Shown: positions 46,256-57,370 of the stretch, one piece after another | Layout: every line of letters starts with the position of its first letter | Numbering within the stretch: the first letter of the stretch is position 1 | Origin: Lutjanus erythropterus | Lineage: Eukaryota > Chordata > Actinopteri > Lutjaniformes > Lutjanidae | DNA length: 64,000 nt | Direction: 5' to 3' | Assembly: GCA_020091685.1 (NCBI GenBank) | Contig: CM034595.1 | Coordinates: forward strand, 8,083,132 to 8,147,131 | The notes under the pieces: model-generated | Told to the model about the DNA's origin: nothing | The model's database searches: none | What the model saw: only the letters and a program-made list of their open reading frames with translations | Position numbers and translations under genes: made by a program

Positions 46256-46510
46256 AATCCTTACTTCAGGTTTGAAACTGTACTGTACTGTACTGCACTT
46301 TTTGGCATTGTGTATATTTTGCGTATTGTGTGTATTTTAGGCCTATGTGTATGAACTGGAGTGAAAGAAATTGAATTCCGCCCAAGGGAGAGAAATAAAG
46401 TAAATCTTCATATTATTCTGATGTTTTATATTTGCACTCTATATCTACTTTGTGCTGCATAACAGTTTCCCTCAGGATAAATAAAATTCCACCTTATCTC
46501 TTATCTTGCA
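46256..46510 (+). repeat. Possible retroelement 3' tails
   Basis: 'aagggagagaaataaagtaa' (46384) and 'agtttccctcaggataaata' (46465) resemble the 'TTCCCTxxGGATTAATAAAGT' 3' end of fish LINEs. Two similar tails 80 bp apart suggest a duplicated or compound end. Confidence 0.4.
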
Positions 46511-46656
46511 GGTGGGGGTCAGTGGGGAGGAGGGAGTGTGCGTCAAGATGTGGTTTGTTGCGTGATGTCTTTTTCGAAATGGGTGAACCTTGTGGATGTT
46601 GGCTTATCTAACCTACAATAAAAGACATTCAGGTCTTTGGCCAGTTGAAATGTCTC

Positions 46657-46660
<4 letters not shown>

Positions 46661-46694
<34 letters not shown>
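46661..46694. repeat. (GT)n microsatellite
   Basis: Seventeen uninterrupted GT units. Confidence 0.95.
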
Positions 46695-46695
<1 letters not shown>

Positions 46696-47469
46696 TGCAG
46701 CTGGTGATGTCCTGCAGGCCTCTTCACACTGACACAGAGTCATTTTTCAGTTCTTCAGTGTAGATTCTCTCTGCTACTCTGATCTCTTGTGTCAGTGTCC
46801 TTCTACTTGTCGAGGATGTAGTCATTGTTGTTGTATGTGCAGAAAGTTTAAGTCGGCACACACGTCCTTACAAAAGGTGATATAAGATGTCACAGTGTGA
46901 GTGTCAGCTTCACGTGACTCATGATGTAATTTCTCTGAACTGAAATTTGCTTTTCATGTGGGGGGTTCTTCACCTGTGTCCACCCCTTTAATACTCACAC
47001 AGCCATCTTGCACACAGTCTGAAACACACCCCGCTGCAACTGTGTCACCATGTTGCCTCAGATTCTATTTTCCACCTCATCTGTCCCAGAAACTCAGATG
47101 GGTGTCCTCCCCACCACCGACACCACCTCCCTTTCCCAATTTCATAAATGGATGTTGTTGTGAGCCTTGTCGGCAGGGTTGTGGACTGAGATTATGGCCC
47201 CTTCTTACCCCCTGCCTTCGCTGTGACTGAGACCTGCTGCCACCACACTGAGCCACTCAACTGAACAGCCGCCAGAGTGCCCTCAGTACAACAACACGAG
47301 CAGTACAGGTAGCGCTGATTGAGAGTGTGTGAGTGGACGTGTGTTACTCATGTTGTGGAGACAGAAATCTGTTTTACACATCTTAGGGACTCGCCTTCCT
47401 TATGGGGACAAGTCTCCATAATGTAAATCATTCAATTTTAGGATGAAGACTTGGGTTAAGGCTGGGTTT
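46695..47469. other. Intergenic, nothing recognised
   Basis: GC-richer around 46950-47290, with a 90-codon proline- and cysteine-rich frame at 46958-47230 lacking domain features. Not accepted as a gene. Confidence 0.4.
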
Positions 47470-47800
47470 AGAGCTGCAATGATCAATCAATGAATTGATT
47501 ACTAAATTAATCACTAATTATTTTGATAATCGATTAATCAGTTTGAGTAATTTTTTAAGAAAAAAAGTCCAAATTCTCAGCTTCTTAAATGTGAATATTT
47601 TCTGGTTTCTTTTCTCTGCTCTGACAGTAAACTGAATATCTTTGAGTTGTGAGTAAAACAAGACATTTGAGGATGTCATCTTCGGCTTTGGGAAATATTT
47701 AGCAACATTTTTCCACATTTCTGACATTTTGTAAGCAAACAACTATTATATCGGGAAAATAACTGACTGATTAATTGACTTTTAAAATAATCGTTAGGTT
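47470..47800 (-). mobile_element. CGATTAATC-type MITE (teleost dispersed repeat)
   Basis: The left end is 'agagctgcaatgatcaatc', followed by 'gataatcgattaatca'. The right end is inverted: 'gactgattaattgactttta' and 'aaataatcgttagg'. The interior 'aagaaaaaaagtccaaattc' and 'cttcttaaatgtgaatattt' matches a widespread fish repeat I recognise. Non-coding. Confidence 0.75.
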
Positions 47801-47842
47801 AAGGGGTTAGGGTTAAAGCTTGAGATCTAACCCTAACCCTCT
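47791..47842. repeat. Short telomere-like motifs (TTAGGG / CCCTAA), head to head
   Basis: 'gttaggggttagggttaaag' is followed 15 bp later by 'taaccctaaccct'. Only about two units on each side, so this is a chance or repeat-borne motif, not a telomere. Confidence 0.5.
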
Positions 47843-48960
47843 ACCTGTTGCCAGACTAACTGCACCTGGGGTGCAACCTGGTTATTAACCCCTGCCCTCT
47901 ACTGTACCTAACCCACAATTACCCCCTGACATACATTGACTCCACATGTCATAGCCCCAGTGACTTCCTGCTATGGTTTGTGCTTTATAGCACATTCTCA
48001 CACCACCGCCAATAAACTCCTGAGTTTTGGAATGTGTTCCTTACTCATATTCATCCTTAGATCTACCCTGATCCTTTTCCTGACCCTAACCATCCCTGCC
48101 CTCTTGCCTAACACTAAGTTCGGTGAACATAGTGCCACCTAGGGTTCAAAAACTTATTCCCCACAAATCACATTCAGTCAACTCCAGATGGCCTGAAACA
48201 TGCTCCTAAACATTTTCTGGGTGAAGGGTTTGGGCATCAACACACATTTCAGCCTATAACTTCTGAACAGAAGGTTGTAGAGAATTGAAACTGGGTGGCA
48301 TCAGTCAATAATTTGGGTACGCTGACCTCAACTGACTTGGTCTCATCTCTTACAACCTTTAGTTGCAGAGATTCAAGCAATTTAAAACATTTTTTCACTT
48401 GTTACACCCACTGCCTAATGCCGTAGAAGGACATGGGCAGTACCATTGGAAAGGGCATCCCTGTAGACCAGCTTCCAGATCAAAAAGGACCTTCTTATCA
48501 AAAGTTATTTGACTTTGATCATATTGATCAGCAATCAATTTTGGTTATTACTCCTATGCATACTTACCCTTACCTCACCCTACCTCATCCCAAGCCTCTA
48601 CCTAACCCACACTTATACCTTGACATACAATGACTCCACATGTCATGGTGCCAGTGACTTCCTACTGTGGTTTGTGATTTAAAGGACATTCTCACACTAC
48701 TGGCAGTGGGCTCCTATCCTACCTATAACTTGGGAATGGAAAGAGGGCAAAACTTGAGACTTTCAGGCCATCTGTAGGGGAACCTGACACATCACCATAC
48801 CAAATTACAGCCCATGCCACCTTTCCTAATGAAAGTTATTTGCAAAAATGCTTCCAGTTGGCAGTTTCTCCCACTTTTCGACATTGTTTCAAGTTGATAT
48901 GACCTTCCATTCTTGAGTTATAACAGAAAAAACTGTTTTTTAATCTTTAATTACATTTAT
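47843..48960. repeat. Compound repeat with ~115-bp direct duplication
   Basis: Segments at about 47897-48012 and 48596-48712 are direct copies: both contain 'acctaacccac', 'tgactccacatgtcat', 'ccagtgacttcct', 'tggtttgtg' and 'acattctcacac'. The 700 bp between them is unmatched in the window. Small frames at 47936 and 48433 are artefacts. Confidence 0.65.
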
Positions 48961-49084
48961 TTATTACTAAAACTTTTTTTTGCAAAGTTTCACCAAATAT
49001 AAGCGATACAGTGCCTTACCATTCATTTCCACCTCAAACTATGAGACAACAGCTAAAACCAGAGAGACATTTCAGTACTCTTGC

Positions 49085-49400
49085 ACTCAATACACAAACA
49101 CAATTCTATCCAAACCTGACCCGAACCAGTTCCTCATTAGCATATTTCAGCCCAAACTCGATTACAGCCCAACATTTTCTTAACAAGCTTCCCTCTATAA
49201 ACCAAAGCGTAGGAGTTGGCGGTGACAGGGATAGTTCATGGGGGGAATAATAATAATAGTAATAACAGTAATAATAATAACAAAAATCATATCATAATAA
49301 TACAGCCCATACCAGATGTAAGCTTATGAACTATGTGAGAAAGCGGCCTAACCCAAACCAAACCCATCAGGTCCTGTTGGGTTTGGGCACAGTTGCAGTC
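49085..49400 (-). repeat. Dispersed repeat family E, copy 2
   Basis: 'cctcattagcatatttcagc', 'gattacagcccaacattttc' and 'taacaagcttccctcta' are the reverse complement of 15108-15176. An AATAAT-rich tract at 49245-49300 interrupts it, and 'tcctgttgggtttgggcaca' follows. Confidence 0.65.
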
Positions 49401-49869
49401 CTAGTAGGATTAGGGTTAGGGATGGTCTCCAGGAAATGAATGTAAGTCAAGTAATGTTCTCTGTAGTGATAGAAAAACTGTGTGCACGTGCATCTGTGTA
49501 TAATTGCATCTACATCTTATTTTTTATCTAAGATTGTTGACAAATGAAAAATGCAAGGAGAACAATTTCTTAGACTTGAGAGTAGAGTATGACTTGTCCT
49601 TACTTTAGTTTTCCAGTCATTAGTTAGCAGTAAACAGTAACTGCTTACATCAATGCATTATTTCAAAAGATTGAAGTGTCAGCTTCAGAGTGGTGATAAT
49701 CAGTCTGCAGTCTGTTTTGTTCAAATTTTCTTCCAAATTTGCTTTGGATATTCATGGTCACGAATATGAATTATTCAGGAATGTCTCAGTTTTTTGTTTC
49801 CCAGGGGATGCAGAACAAAATGCCTGGAAAAGCCCACAACCAGTCAGAGCACACCCATTCTTGAGAATT
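49401..49869. other. Intergenic, nothing recognised
   Basis: AT-rich with two overlapping small frames at 49690-49982 that show no domain. Confidence 0.5.
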
Positions 49870-50125
49870 GGGACAAATCATGTCCTACACAAAAATATTT
49901 AAGAATTATTAATACCAACACTCTACTTTCATTTTTTCTGACAATTTATTCTTTAAGGATTTATCTATATGAAATTATGTAATTTATTAAATATTTTGGT
50001 TGGCTTAATTTTTTTTAATTTCTAAACTTGCTCTGTTCCAGAAAACAGCCTTGTCTCAGTCAAGAATTCACAACTTCAAACAATTTAAAAATGTGTTAAA
50101 AGCCTTCAAAATCTTAATCTGTGTT
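49870..50125 (-). repeat. Dispersed repeat family D, copy 2
   Basis: 'aagaattcacaacttcaaac' and 'gaaaacagccttgtctcag' match 2110-2150 directly, and match the 57-kb copy in reverse complement. 'gacaaatcatgtcctac' is the reverse complement of 57347-57363. Non-coding. Confidence 0.65.
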
Positions 50126-51404
50126 TCTTGTGTTACACATAGCCCCTTCCCATTCAATTTTTATGCAGAGGAGTGCTGACGATGTGTTTAGCTGTCTCAC
50201 AGCCTGAGGAAATAAGCTGCTGCTCTGTAGTCTGATGGATACTTCTGTATCTCTTGTCAGAGGGCAGCTGGGTGAACATTTTGTGGCTGAGGTGGGTTTT
50301 GTCTTTGGGTACCAGTGACGCTCTGAGCGGTTTTAATGATGCGCTGTGGAGCCCTACTATCTTGGGCTGTACACATCCCATGCAAATTTTTTAAATCATT
50401 TTTAAAATACTGATGTTTAGTATGTAATTTTTTTAACACATTAATTTTTATACAACTCAAAACACTAAAAGTGTTTTAAAAAGGCAACATCGACTTGAAG
50501 GTTGTGATAGGATGCATGAACTTTGTCCCATAAACCAACAACACAATCTTTGTCTAACCTTAACTGAGTGTTTTCATAGCCTCGGGCTCAGTATACTCCC
50601 ACTACACGTGGGATGCAGAACATTAACCCTGTTTTTTTAGCATCAAAGTTCTGTGCTTTGTGGACATTTGCCTGAATTTTCACAACAGAGGAAGAATACT
50701 CTTAGCTGCTGTTAAAAGAAAATGATGGTTTATTACAACTTTGGCATTATTTTTGAAGCTCAGCCCATTGGTTCTTTTCAATTATGATAAGATACCTCAC
50801 CACCACCACTCACCAAGCTGATTGCTGAGATCTAGGACACAGTGACATAATTATAAATAAGTCAGGCAGGGAAAAACATACAAGCAGTCAGACAGTCATA
50901 CAAGTTGTAAACAAACACCTAAGTTAGATAAATATGAGGTCACAACCGAAATTGTCCATTGTAAATATCCACCACGGTTTACAGATTCAATTTCTGCCTC
51001 AACACAGAATCACCATTCTCACTGTAGTTGTGCACACATTAAGTTTTGCTGTGTTATGAGTAGGGCTGGGTATTGGTACCTTTAAGGTATCGATTGAAAT
51101 GACACAGAACCAAGTGGTATCAAAACTTCTTCAGTCAAACGATATGCAAAATGTTCATTATGTTTTATACGGTTGTGCTCACAAGCCAATCACCACAAGT
51201 GTTCTCCATAGAGAAGAACCTTAGAAAAAACGTATCAAATGAAGTACTCCATTGGTATCATGATCAGTTTCAGGGCACTGGTAATAGTATCATAATATTT
51301 TAAGCAATTCTCAGCTGTAGTTATGAGTGATAATTAGCTACCTGGATGTAAAAGTTATGTAATTTGTGTAAAGAGATGTTTTGTTTAAAACCTTTCCGTA
51401 GTCC
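50126..51404. other. Intergenic; hAT-like phrase at 51061
   Basis: 'tagggctgggtattggtacc' with 'taaggtatcgattgaaatg' (51061-51100) is of the kind seen at ends of fish hAT-like elements. No partner end was identified. No gene. Confidence 0.4.
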
Positions 51405-51917
51405 GTTCTCACCCCCAATGAGTCAAATGCAGTTCAAGTCAGTGTCAGTGGTCAGTGCCCAGGCTTCAAACAATGACACAATAGTCAAGTGTCTCTAGTG
51501 TCATTTCTTTCTCTCTAGTGTAATGTTTTGATGCACCACTGAAGTCATGTGACATAGTATAAAAAGCGAGATCTGCATCTGGAGAAGACATCTGGCTGGG
51601 TCAAACAAACACAGGACTTTCACCCAGGAGGCAGAGGTGTGTACCTCAATAGTCAGCAATGACTTATTACATAAGAAATTATGTAAGTTTGTAAGTTACG
51701 TTACTTATGTATTTAAGTTGCGTTATTTTATGTTGTGTTACGTGCTTATGTACGTTACATTATGGGCATGAATATACATATGTCGACTGTTGCATATTTG
51801 TTGTTGCAAACTTGGCCACAAAGCCCTGCACACTATGTGGGGGTATCTACAGAGTCACAGTTTGAAGCGTAGGTCCACTGACCAAACTGCTGCGTTTGGC
51901 AAGTTGGGGGTGAGAAC
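51405..51917 (+). mobile_element. MITE family F, complete copy (GTTCTCACCCCCA ends)
   Basis: The ends are 'gttctcaccccca' (51405-51417) and 'tgggggtgagaac' (51905-51917). The inverted match extends inward: 'ggtcagtg', 'ggcttcaaac' on the left against 'gtttgaagcgtaggtcc', 'cactgacc' on the right, about 70 bp with gaps. Internal marks are 'gggtcaaacaaacacagga' and 'ttcacccaggagg'. Related copies are at 33.8, 35.6, 54.2-55.4, 58.7 and 62.1-62.5 kb. Target duplication unclear. Non-coding. Confidence 0.75.
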
Positions 51918-51999
51918 ATGTTGGTTTCTTGCCTGATTTGAACCATTTTTAGAGATGTTGCTGCACTCTGAAATCTCTGCAATTGCAAGTACAATGTCA

Positions 52000-52460
52000 T
52001 CATAACTTATGGGACTAACAGAGGGTAAAATACCACATCATAAATCTAAAGTTCTCAACTTTTTCCATAAATGGCTTTCAGTATATTGGAACACATTACC
52101 AACTGAAATCAAAATGATTCCAGATGTAAAATCCTTTATAATAAAGAAAAAGTGGTGGCGAAACGCAAACCAGAGCTGCACCCACTCTTAAAGTAAACTC
52201 TAATTGTGCCCAAATTTTCAAAGTATCAATATTTGTGTATTGGGGTATGTATATTGTGGTGTATGTACTTTATTGTGACTTCATGTCACATGTCTATAGT
52301 GTATTTTGCTGTTATGATGTTTGAAGCTGTATATGTTGGTAACATTGTAGACCCACATGTAAAAGAAATCACAGCAAGGGACAAGGGTTGAAAATTAGCA
52401 ATAACTGTATTGGAACTATGTTAAATTTCATTATCCCTGTCAAATAAAATATAGAAAAAA
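52000..52460 (+). mobile_element. LINE 3' fragment
   Basis: The 61-codon frame at 52009-52191 contains WLSVYWNTLPTEIKMIPDVK followed by SF, the 'YWNxLPxxIKxxPxVxxF' pattern found near the C-terminus of many non-LTR retrotransposon ORF2 proteins. The following 260 bp carries 'gggacaagggttgaaaatta' and ends 'attatccctgtcaaataaaa', a 3' tail I recognise from fish LINEs. No target duplication found. Confidence 0.7.
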
Positions 52461-53434
52461 ATACATGATGGCCAGAGTTATGGGTGACAACAAGAAGTTG
52501 TAATAAAGCACAGTTTCCATTAGGTCAGTAGAGTAAAGATGATAAAGAGAGAGGAGCCACATTATTCAGCAGACTTTAATTCAGAACCCACAGGATTTGA
52601 CTGGGTTGTAATATTACATTTCTGTTAATGATCCTATCATAGCATCACCATGTCTTTGACACTTCATTTCCACAAAATGGAATGAATTTGTTTGTCCAAC
52701 AAATGTTCCTGTGACCTTGTCCTTGTATTTATGCTTTAACCTCCCTGTCTAAAAGCCTGGGCTGAAAGGCTCTCAAGTGGGATGTTCCTTTTTACTGAGA
52801 TCCTTTTAGCCAGGTCCTGAGCCGCTGTTCAGCCACGGGGGAGTTGCTGTAATGTGTCATTCCATTAGCATGTACTCACAATAACTTTGACTCAATTACT
52901 CTGCCAGTTACCACCCCTTTGTGCTCGCTCGCTGCGTTTTACACAGAGGATATTAACACCCAGAGAGAGAAAAGGAGAGAAACACTTAGTCGCTCCAAGT
53001 CTGTCAATTTGTTTTCATTTACTCTGTCAGCGACAGCAGACCTCAGTATGAACTGTAAAGTGTGGATTGCAAAGATCAGGCTGCATCTGTATAATAGAGC
53101 CTTCGTCTTTTATTGTACAGTGGCAGAGTTAAGTGCTCCTGGTGACAAGTCTGGTTTCAAAATGGATCTCAGCCACCTCAACAATATGATCTACAAACCT
53201 ACAGATGGGTGACAAATAAAAGTCATTTCCAACATATCTTAGTTAGCTGGTCCAACATGGGCTTCCTGGTCAACATCAGTGCTTTTTGGCATCAATCGAG
53301 GATAGAACAACAAGCTACGTTCTTCCAATATAAATTCTCTCATTTGGTGTTTTGATGATGGTGGTGGACAGAGATGTCTAATAGGATCCAACATTTCCCT
53401 GGTGTTCAACTGGATTCCAATCAGTTCTAATCCA
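52461..53434. other. Intergenic; candidate regulatory block at 52790-53190
   Basis: No gene recognised. 52790-53190 is GC-balanced, with 'tccattagcatgtactcac' and 'gactcaattactctgccag'. The 97-codon frame at 52919-53212 shows no domain, but is the longest open frame in unique-looking DNA here. Confidence 0.35.
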
Positions 53435-54142
53435 TACACTCTTTTAAAAAAGGTGCTAACTAGAACCGTAAAAGGTTCTTTGGCTTGTCCCCATAGGAGA
53501 ACCATATTTTGTTATGGGTAGAAACATTCATAAAGGTTCCACTTAGAACCCTTTCAGAGTTCAACCTAGAACACAACATAACAGTTGATACCTCAAACCA
53601 TCTGTGAAAGGTTTTACCCAGAACCTGAAGTTCTCAAGGAGAACCCTTCTATGGTGCAATGGTTTGCCCCTGGAACGGTAAGGGTGATAAAAAGAGTCCA
53701 ACCATTCTACCAAGAATGTTTTTATATAAACACCCCACCTATGAGGTTCTACTGAGAAGAACTCTTTGTTCCAAAAATGGTTCTTTGAATGAAAAAGGTT
53801 CTTAATGGAACCCCTAGTCATAAAAAGAACCCTTGACAAACCTTTCTTCAAAAAAGGTTCTAATACAAAAGGGTTCTCAATAGAACCTCCAGTGAGGGTT
53901 CTAGATAAAACCCCTGTAAAATAAGAGGGTTGTTGGTAGAACTCCCTGGGTGGGTTCCAGATGAAACCCTTGAAATATAAAAAGGAATATATAAAATGGA
54001 AAGGTTCTGAATAGAACCCCCAAAGAGGGTTCTCTGTAGAAATTCTCGTAAAAATTCTACCAGAAACCAAAAAGGGTTCTCCTGTGGCCAAGCCAAAGAG
54101 CACTTTATGGTTCCAGTTAGCACTTTTATTTCTAAGAGTGTA
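53435..54142. mobile_element. MITE family C, complete copy, 68-bp inverted ends, TA flanks
   Basis: The left end starts 'tacactctt' and the right end closes 'aagagtgta'. The inverted match runs about 68 bp: left 'aggtgctaactagaaccgta' against right 'ggttccagttagcactttta', and left 'ttggcttgtccccataggag' against right 'tcctgtggccaagccaaag'. If the outer TA is counted as the target duplication, the element is CACTCTT...AAGAGTG flanked by TA. The interior is almost entirely GGTTCT/AGAACC variants. The 180- and 106-codon minus frames are translations of this repeat. Confidence 0.85.
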
Positions 54143-54159
54143 AAGACCACAGCCAGCAC

Positions 54160-55386
54160 GTTCTCACCCCCCCTCGTCAAATACAGCAGTGTGGTCAGTG
54201 GTCCTACACTTGTTATTGTGACGCTGTATGTACCCCTATAGTGATGATTTTGCAGATGCAGGGCTCTGATGTCCAGTTATCAATAATTAATAAGCAACAC
54301 CAGGTGGTCAAAATACGGGCACAAGAACTACTTGAGTAGTTTTAGGAAAACATAATGGTTTGAGTTAAAATAAGTATGTTACTTCTGTAAGTTCACGTAT
54401 GGAGTGTAACATACATAAGTCATGTAAGTCAGTCAGTCCCTCCAGGGATTTGTCGGCTGTTTTATGAATTGTTGTGGCCTAAAACGTCTGATTTCACAGC
54501 AGCATTTCTAGACATTTTTGCAATGAGATTGTGGGAGTAAGTGAAAATCCCTCCTCAAAAAAGAGATAGTCTTTTTTTTTCTTTTTTTTTTAATGATTCA
54601 TTAAAAATCAAAAGCAACTTCTTTCAGGGGGAATAAAACAGCTGTTCTGTTCAAAGTCTTCTAAGTAACCTTACCAAAAAGACAAAATATCATTCATTTT
54701 TAAATGAAGAAGTGCACTCGGCCGGGTATTCCACAAGGAAGCAAAATTTATTTGACACTCAAACTCAGTTAAAAAAGAAAGCACAAAATTAGAAAATATA
54801 AAAGTGCACAGAGCATTGATAAAAGTCAATAGCAAACCAACAAATAGTCTTTGTGTTCTTCTCCATAACTGTGATATAAAATAGATTAAAAAATAAAAAT
54901 ATGAAAATAATGTGAATACTAAAACACTGAGTTGGTGGTTTCATGACATTTGGACTGATTTATCCGGACTGACCAATTGATAATGATTGGTCCGACTCAC
55001 TAGTAACTACAATGATTGGTCAAATTTGTGGAAAAGTTGTGGTCAGTGGGTAATGTAAGGTAATGCCTTGCATAATTTTGGAGGATGCACACCTGATACT
55101 CTCATTTGGATAGCAGGATATGAGAGGCAGCCATCATGCACCTGCAAACATTAAGTTAAAGGCTAGTATATGTCCGACTTAACATTACGTGACTTATGCA
55201 TGGATGTTGCATAACTTATGTGTCTTTAAAATAATTTGACGTTGACTGCTGGTCTCACATGGGACACAAGCATAGTAAAATGTAACATTAAAGGGGTGCC
55301 TCCTGAAATAGTGCAGTACCTACAGCATAATACTTGGACACACAGGGGCACTGACTCAACAGTGGAGACACATTGGGAGTGAGAAC
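54160..55386 (+). mobile_element. MITE family F, enlarged copy
   Basis: The left end is 'gttctcacccccc' at 54160. The right end, 'cattgggagtgagaac', closes at 55386. Inner ends match the family: 'gtggtcagtggtcctacac' on the left, 'ggggcactgactcaac' and 'gtacctacagcataatac' on the right. At about 1.2 kb it is more than twice the 51.4-kb copy. The extra 54550-55130 has an unrelated character (T run at 54570, A-rich), suggesting a nested insertion. Confidence 0.65.
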
Positions 55387-56589
55387 AGGATGCCACTTTG
55401 CACTTGTGTCTGATGATGAGTTTTACTTTGTAGGAAAGCAAAACAATCCTGATGAAAATGAACATGCCTATATCTAATGAACTTATTTGCCTAAAATTGG
55501 GCATAAGGTCAAGAAAGTGCACTTTGCTGCAGCTACAGCTCACTGTCCAGTGTCACAAAAGTAGAGCATGGGTACATAAATTCAATACATATTGGATTAA
55601 GGAGACTTGTCCACAAGTCATTATTTTTGGCAATGCTGATCCCTCTGTCCAGCACTTTGGTCAAGAGAGGGACAGACAACCACAACATTAGCTGTGGATA
55701 TTTATGAACTCTTGAAGATGATTTTAAATGTAACCCTTGACCTTGTCTTAGTGCCATCCTGAGGTCAGATTGTGCAATCCTGTGCTTTAAAATGATAAAT
55801 TAACTTTCTAATGTCAAAATCTAATGAGAACATTGCTATGAAATGTGCTGTACCTCAGACCATGAACCCTTTTTGTTCAGGACATTCAGTGAACTTTTCT
55901 CTTATGAGTGATTCCATTTGATTTTAACGACTTTATTTTAATGTTAGAATAATGAATTGGTATAAACATCGCAGCCTCTATGACCTCTAGTAGGACATGG
56001 GCTGAATCCAAATATCTGGATTTACAAAAGCATTTCATCTTTTTGTATGAGTTGACTGTTTTACTCCCTGACAAATAAATATAATAACCATGTGCACTTT
56101 CTGGGGACTTCCAAAGAATGTGTTCCGGATACAGAATTTACCAGCCACTATTCAGAAGATTATCCATCAAATTACCACTTAGACACAACTTAGATAAACA
56201 CAGCATATATATTCCTTTGAAGACATCTTTTTTGTACATCAGTAATTTTTCTTTTACCTTTGATGTAGGTTATAGCAAGGATTAATATTATGCATGAAAA
56301 TCTATGTCTTTGCAAATTCCTATAAAAATAGAGTATAAAAAGAAAATCATCTTCAGTCTTTAGATATCATTAATCTGCTTGGTTATAGCCATCTGAACAA
56401 GAACAAGTCAAGCTGAATGTATGGAGTGAACAGGGCTTAAAGCAAGGAAAAATCCTCTACCTGTTCAAGGGTTAGGAGAAAGAATGGAGGGAAGGAGATT
56501 AATGAAATGAAGAAATTAATTCATTAGAAATAAATATGTATATCAAGATAAAGGTACAGAAAGGCGCTTTAAGTGTCAACCTGTACACT
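55387..56589. other. Intergenic, nothing recognised
   Basis: AT-rich; no repeat copy or domain-bearing frame. Confidence 0.5.
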
Positions 56590-56862
56590 GACATTTTAAA
56601 AGACCAAACTCTTGGATAATAAACCTTGTATCAGGCCAACTTCCTTGTGATTTTTTAAATTAAATGTAGCCATTACAGAGTTGACAAAATGTTACTTTTT
56701 TCATTTCACAGCATAGTCGTAGTGTGCAACTACTTTATTTTTAAAGTGTCTCAGAGTTCTCTTAATGTTAATCAAAATACACATAATTCTTATTTATCTT
56801 TGATTTAGAAGGACTACAGAGTTGACATGTTATGGTTGAGACACATCTGATAGAAATATTAT
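56590..56862 (-). repeat. Dispersed repeat family G, copy 1
   Basis: Near-identical in reverse complement to 63345-63610. Shared marks are 'ttacagagttgacaaaatgt', 'aaagtgtctcagagttctc', 'aatcaaaatacacat' and 'atggttgagacacatctgat'. About 200 bp align with few differences, then a weaker match continues ('ccaagagtttggtctttt'). Non-coding. Confidence 0.85.
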
Positions 56863-57054
56863 TTAATGAATTTGTCTAAAAATAGAAAGTTGACCAGTGC
56901 TTGAACAGTATTCCTGCCTTTTGTTAAACCAGGAAGTGAGACAGGGGTCCTTAGGGTATAGCTGACCCTTTTTATGCCTGATTAAATCAGGTTTTTGTAA
57001 AAATCGGGTGGAGTTTATAGAGATCTGGGACACAACTTTAAAGGGCCAACATTT

Positions 57055-57370
57055 TTATGAAAAGCACATTTTGACACCTATGTTATCAGTAGTTATTGTT
57101 AGTTTTAGATTGAAGACTTTTAACACATTTTTAAATAGTCTGAAGTTGTGAATTTTTGTCTGGGACAAGGATGTTTTCTGATACAGAAGAAGTTTCAAAA
57201 TGTAATAAGTTTTCTTACCCAAATTAACCAACCAAATTAAAGCAAACCAAAACATTTCATAAATTACACATATTTCATATTTGTAAATCTTTAAACAATA
57301 GATGTTCACCAAAAAATGAATTAGAATGATAGGGGATTGTTTTTGGTAGGACATGACTTGTCCCAATTCT
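57055..57370 (+). repeat. Dispersed repeat family D, copy 3
   Basis: Longest copy of the family at 2040-2300 and 49870-50125: 'gttagttttagattgaagac', 'gaagttgtgaatttttgtct', 'aaaccaaaacatttcataa'. The 103-codon minus frame is a translation of AT-rich repeat. Confidence 0.65.

Noticed and set aside
47791-47842. Interstitial telomere sequence
   Set aside because: Only about two TTAGGG units each way; too short for an interstitial telomere or fusion point.
53561-54103. 180-codon minus-strand open frame, the second longest in the window
   Set aside because: It is the translation of the GGTTCT/AGAACC interior of a MITE; residues repeat with the DNA motif and the frame lies entirely within the element.
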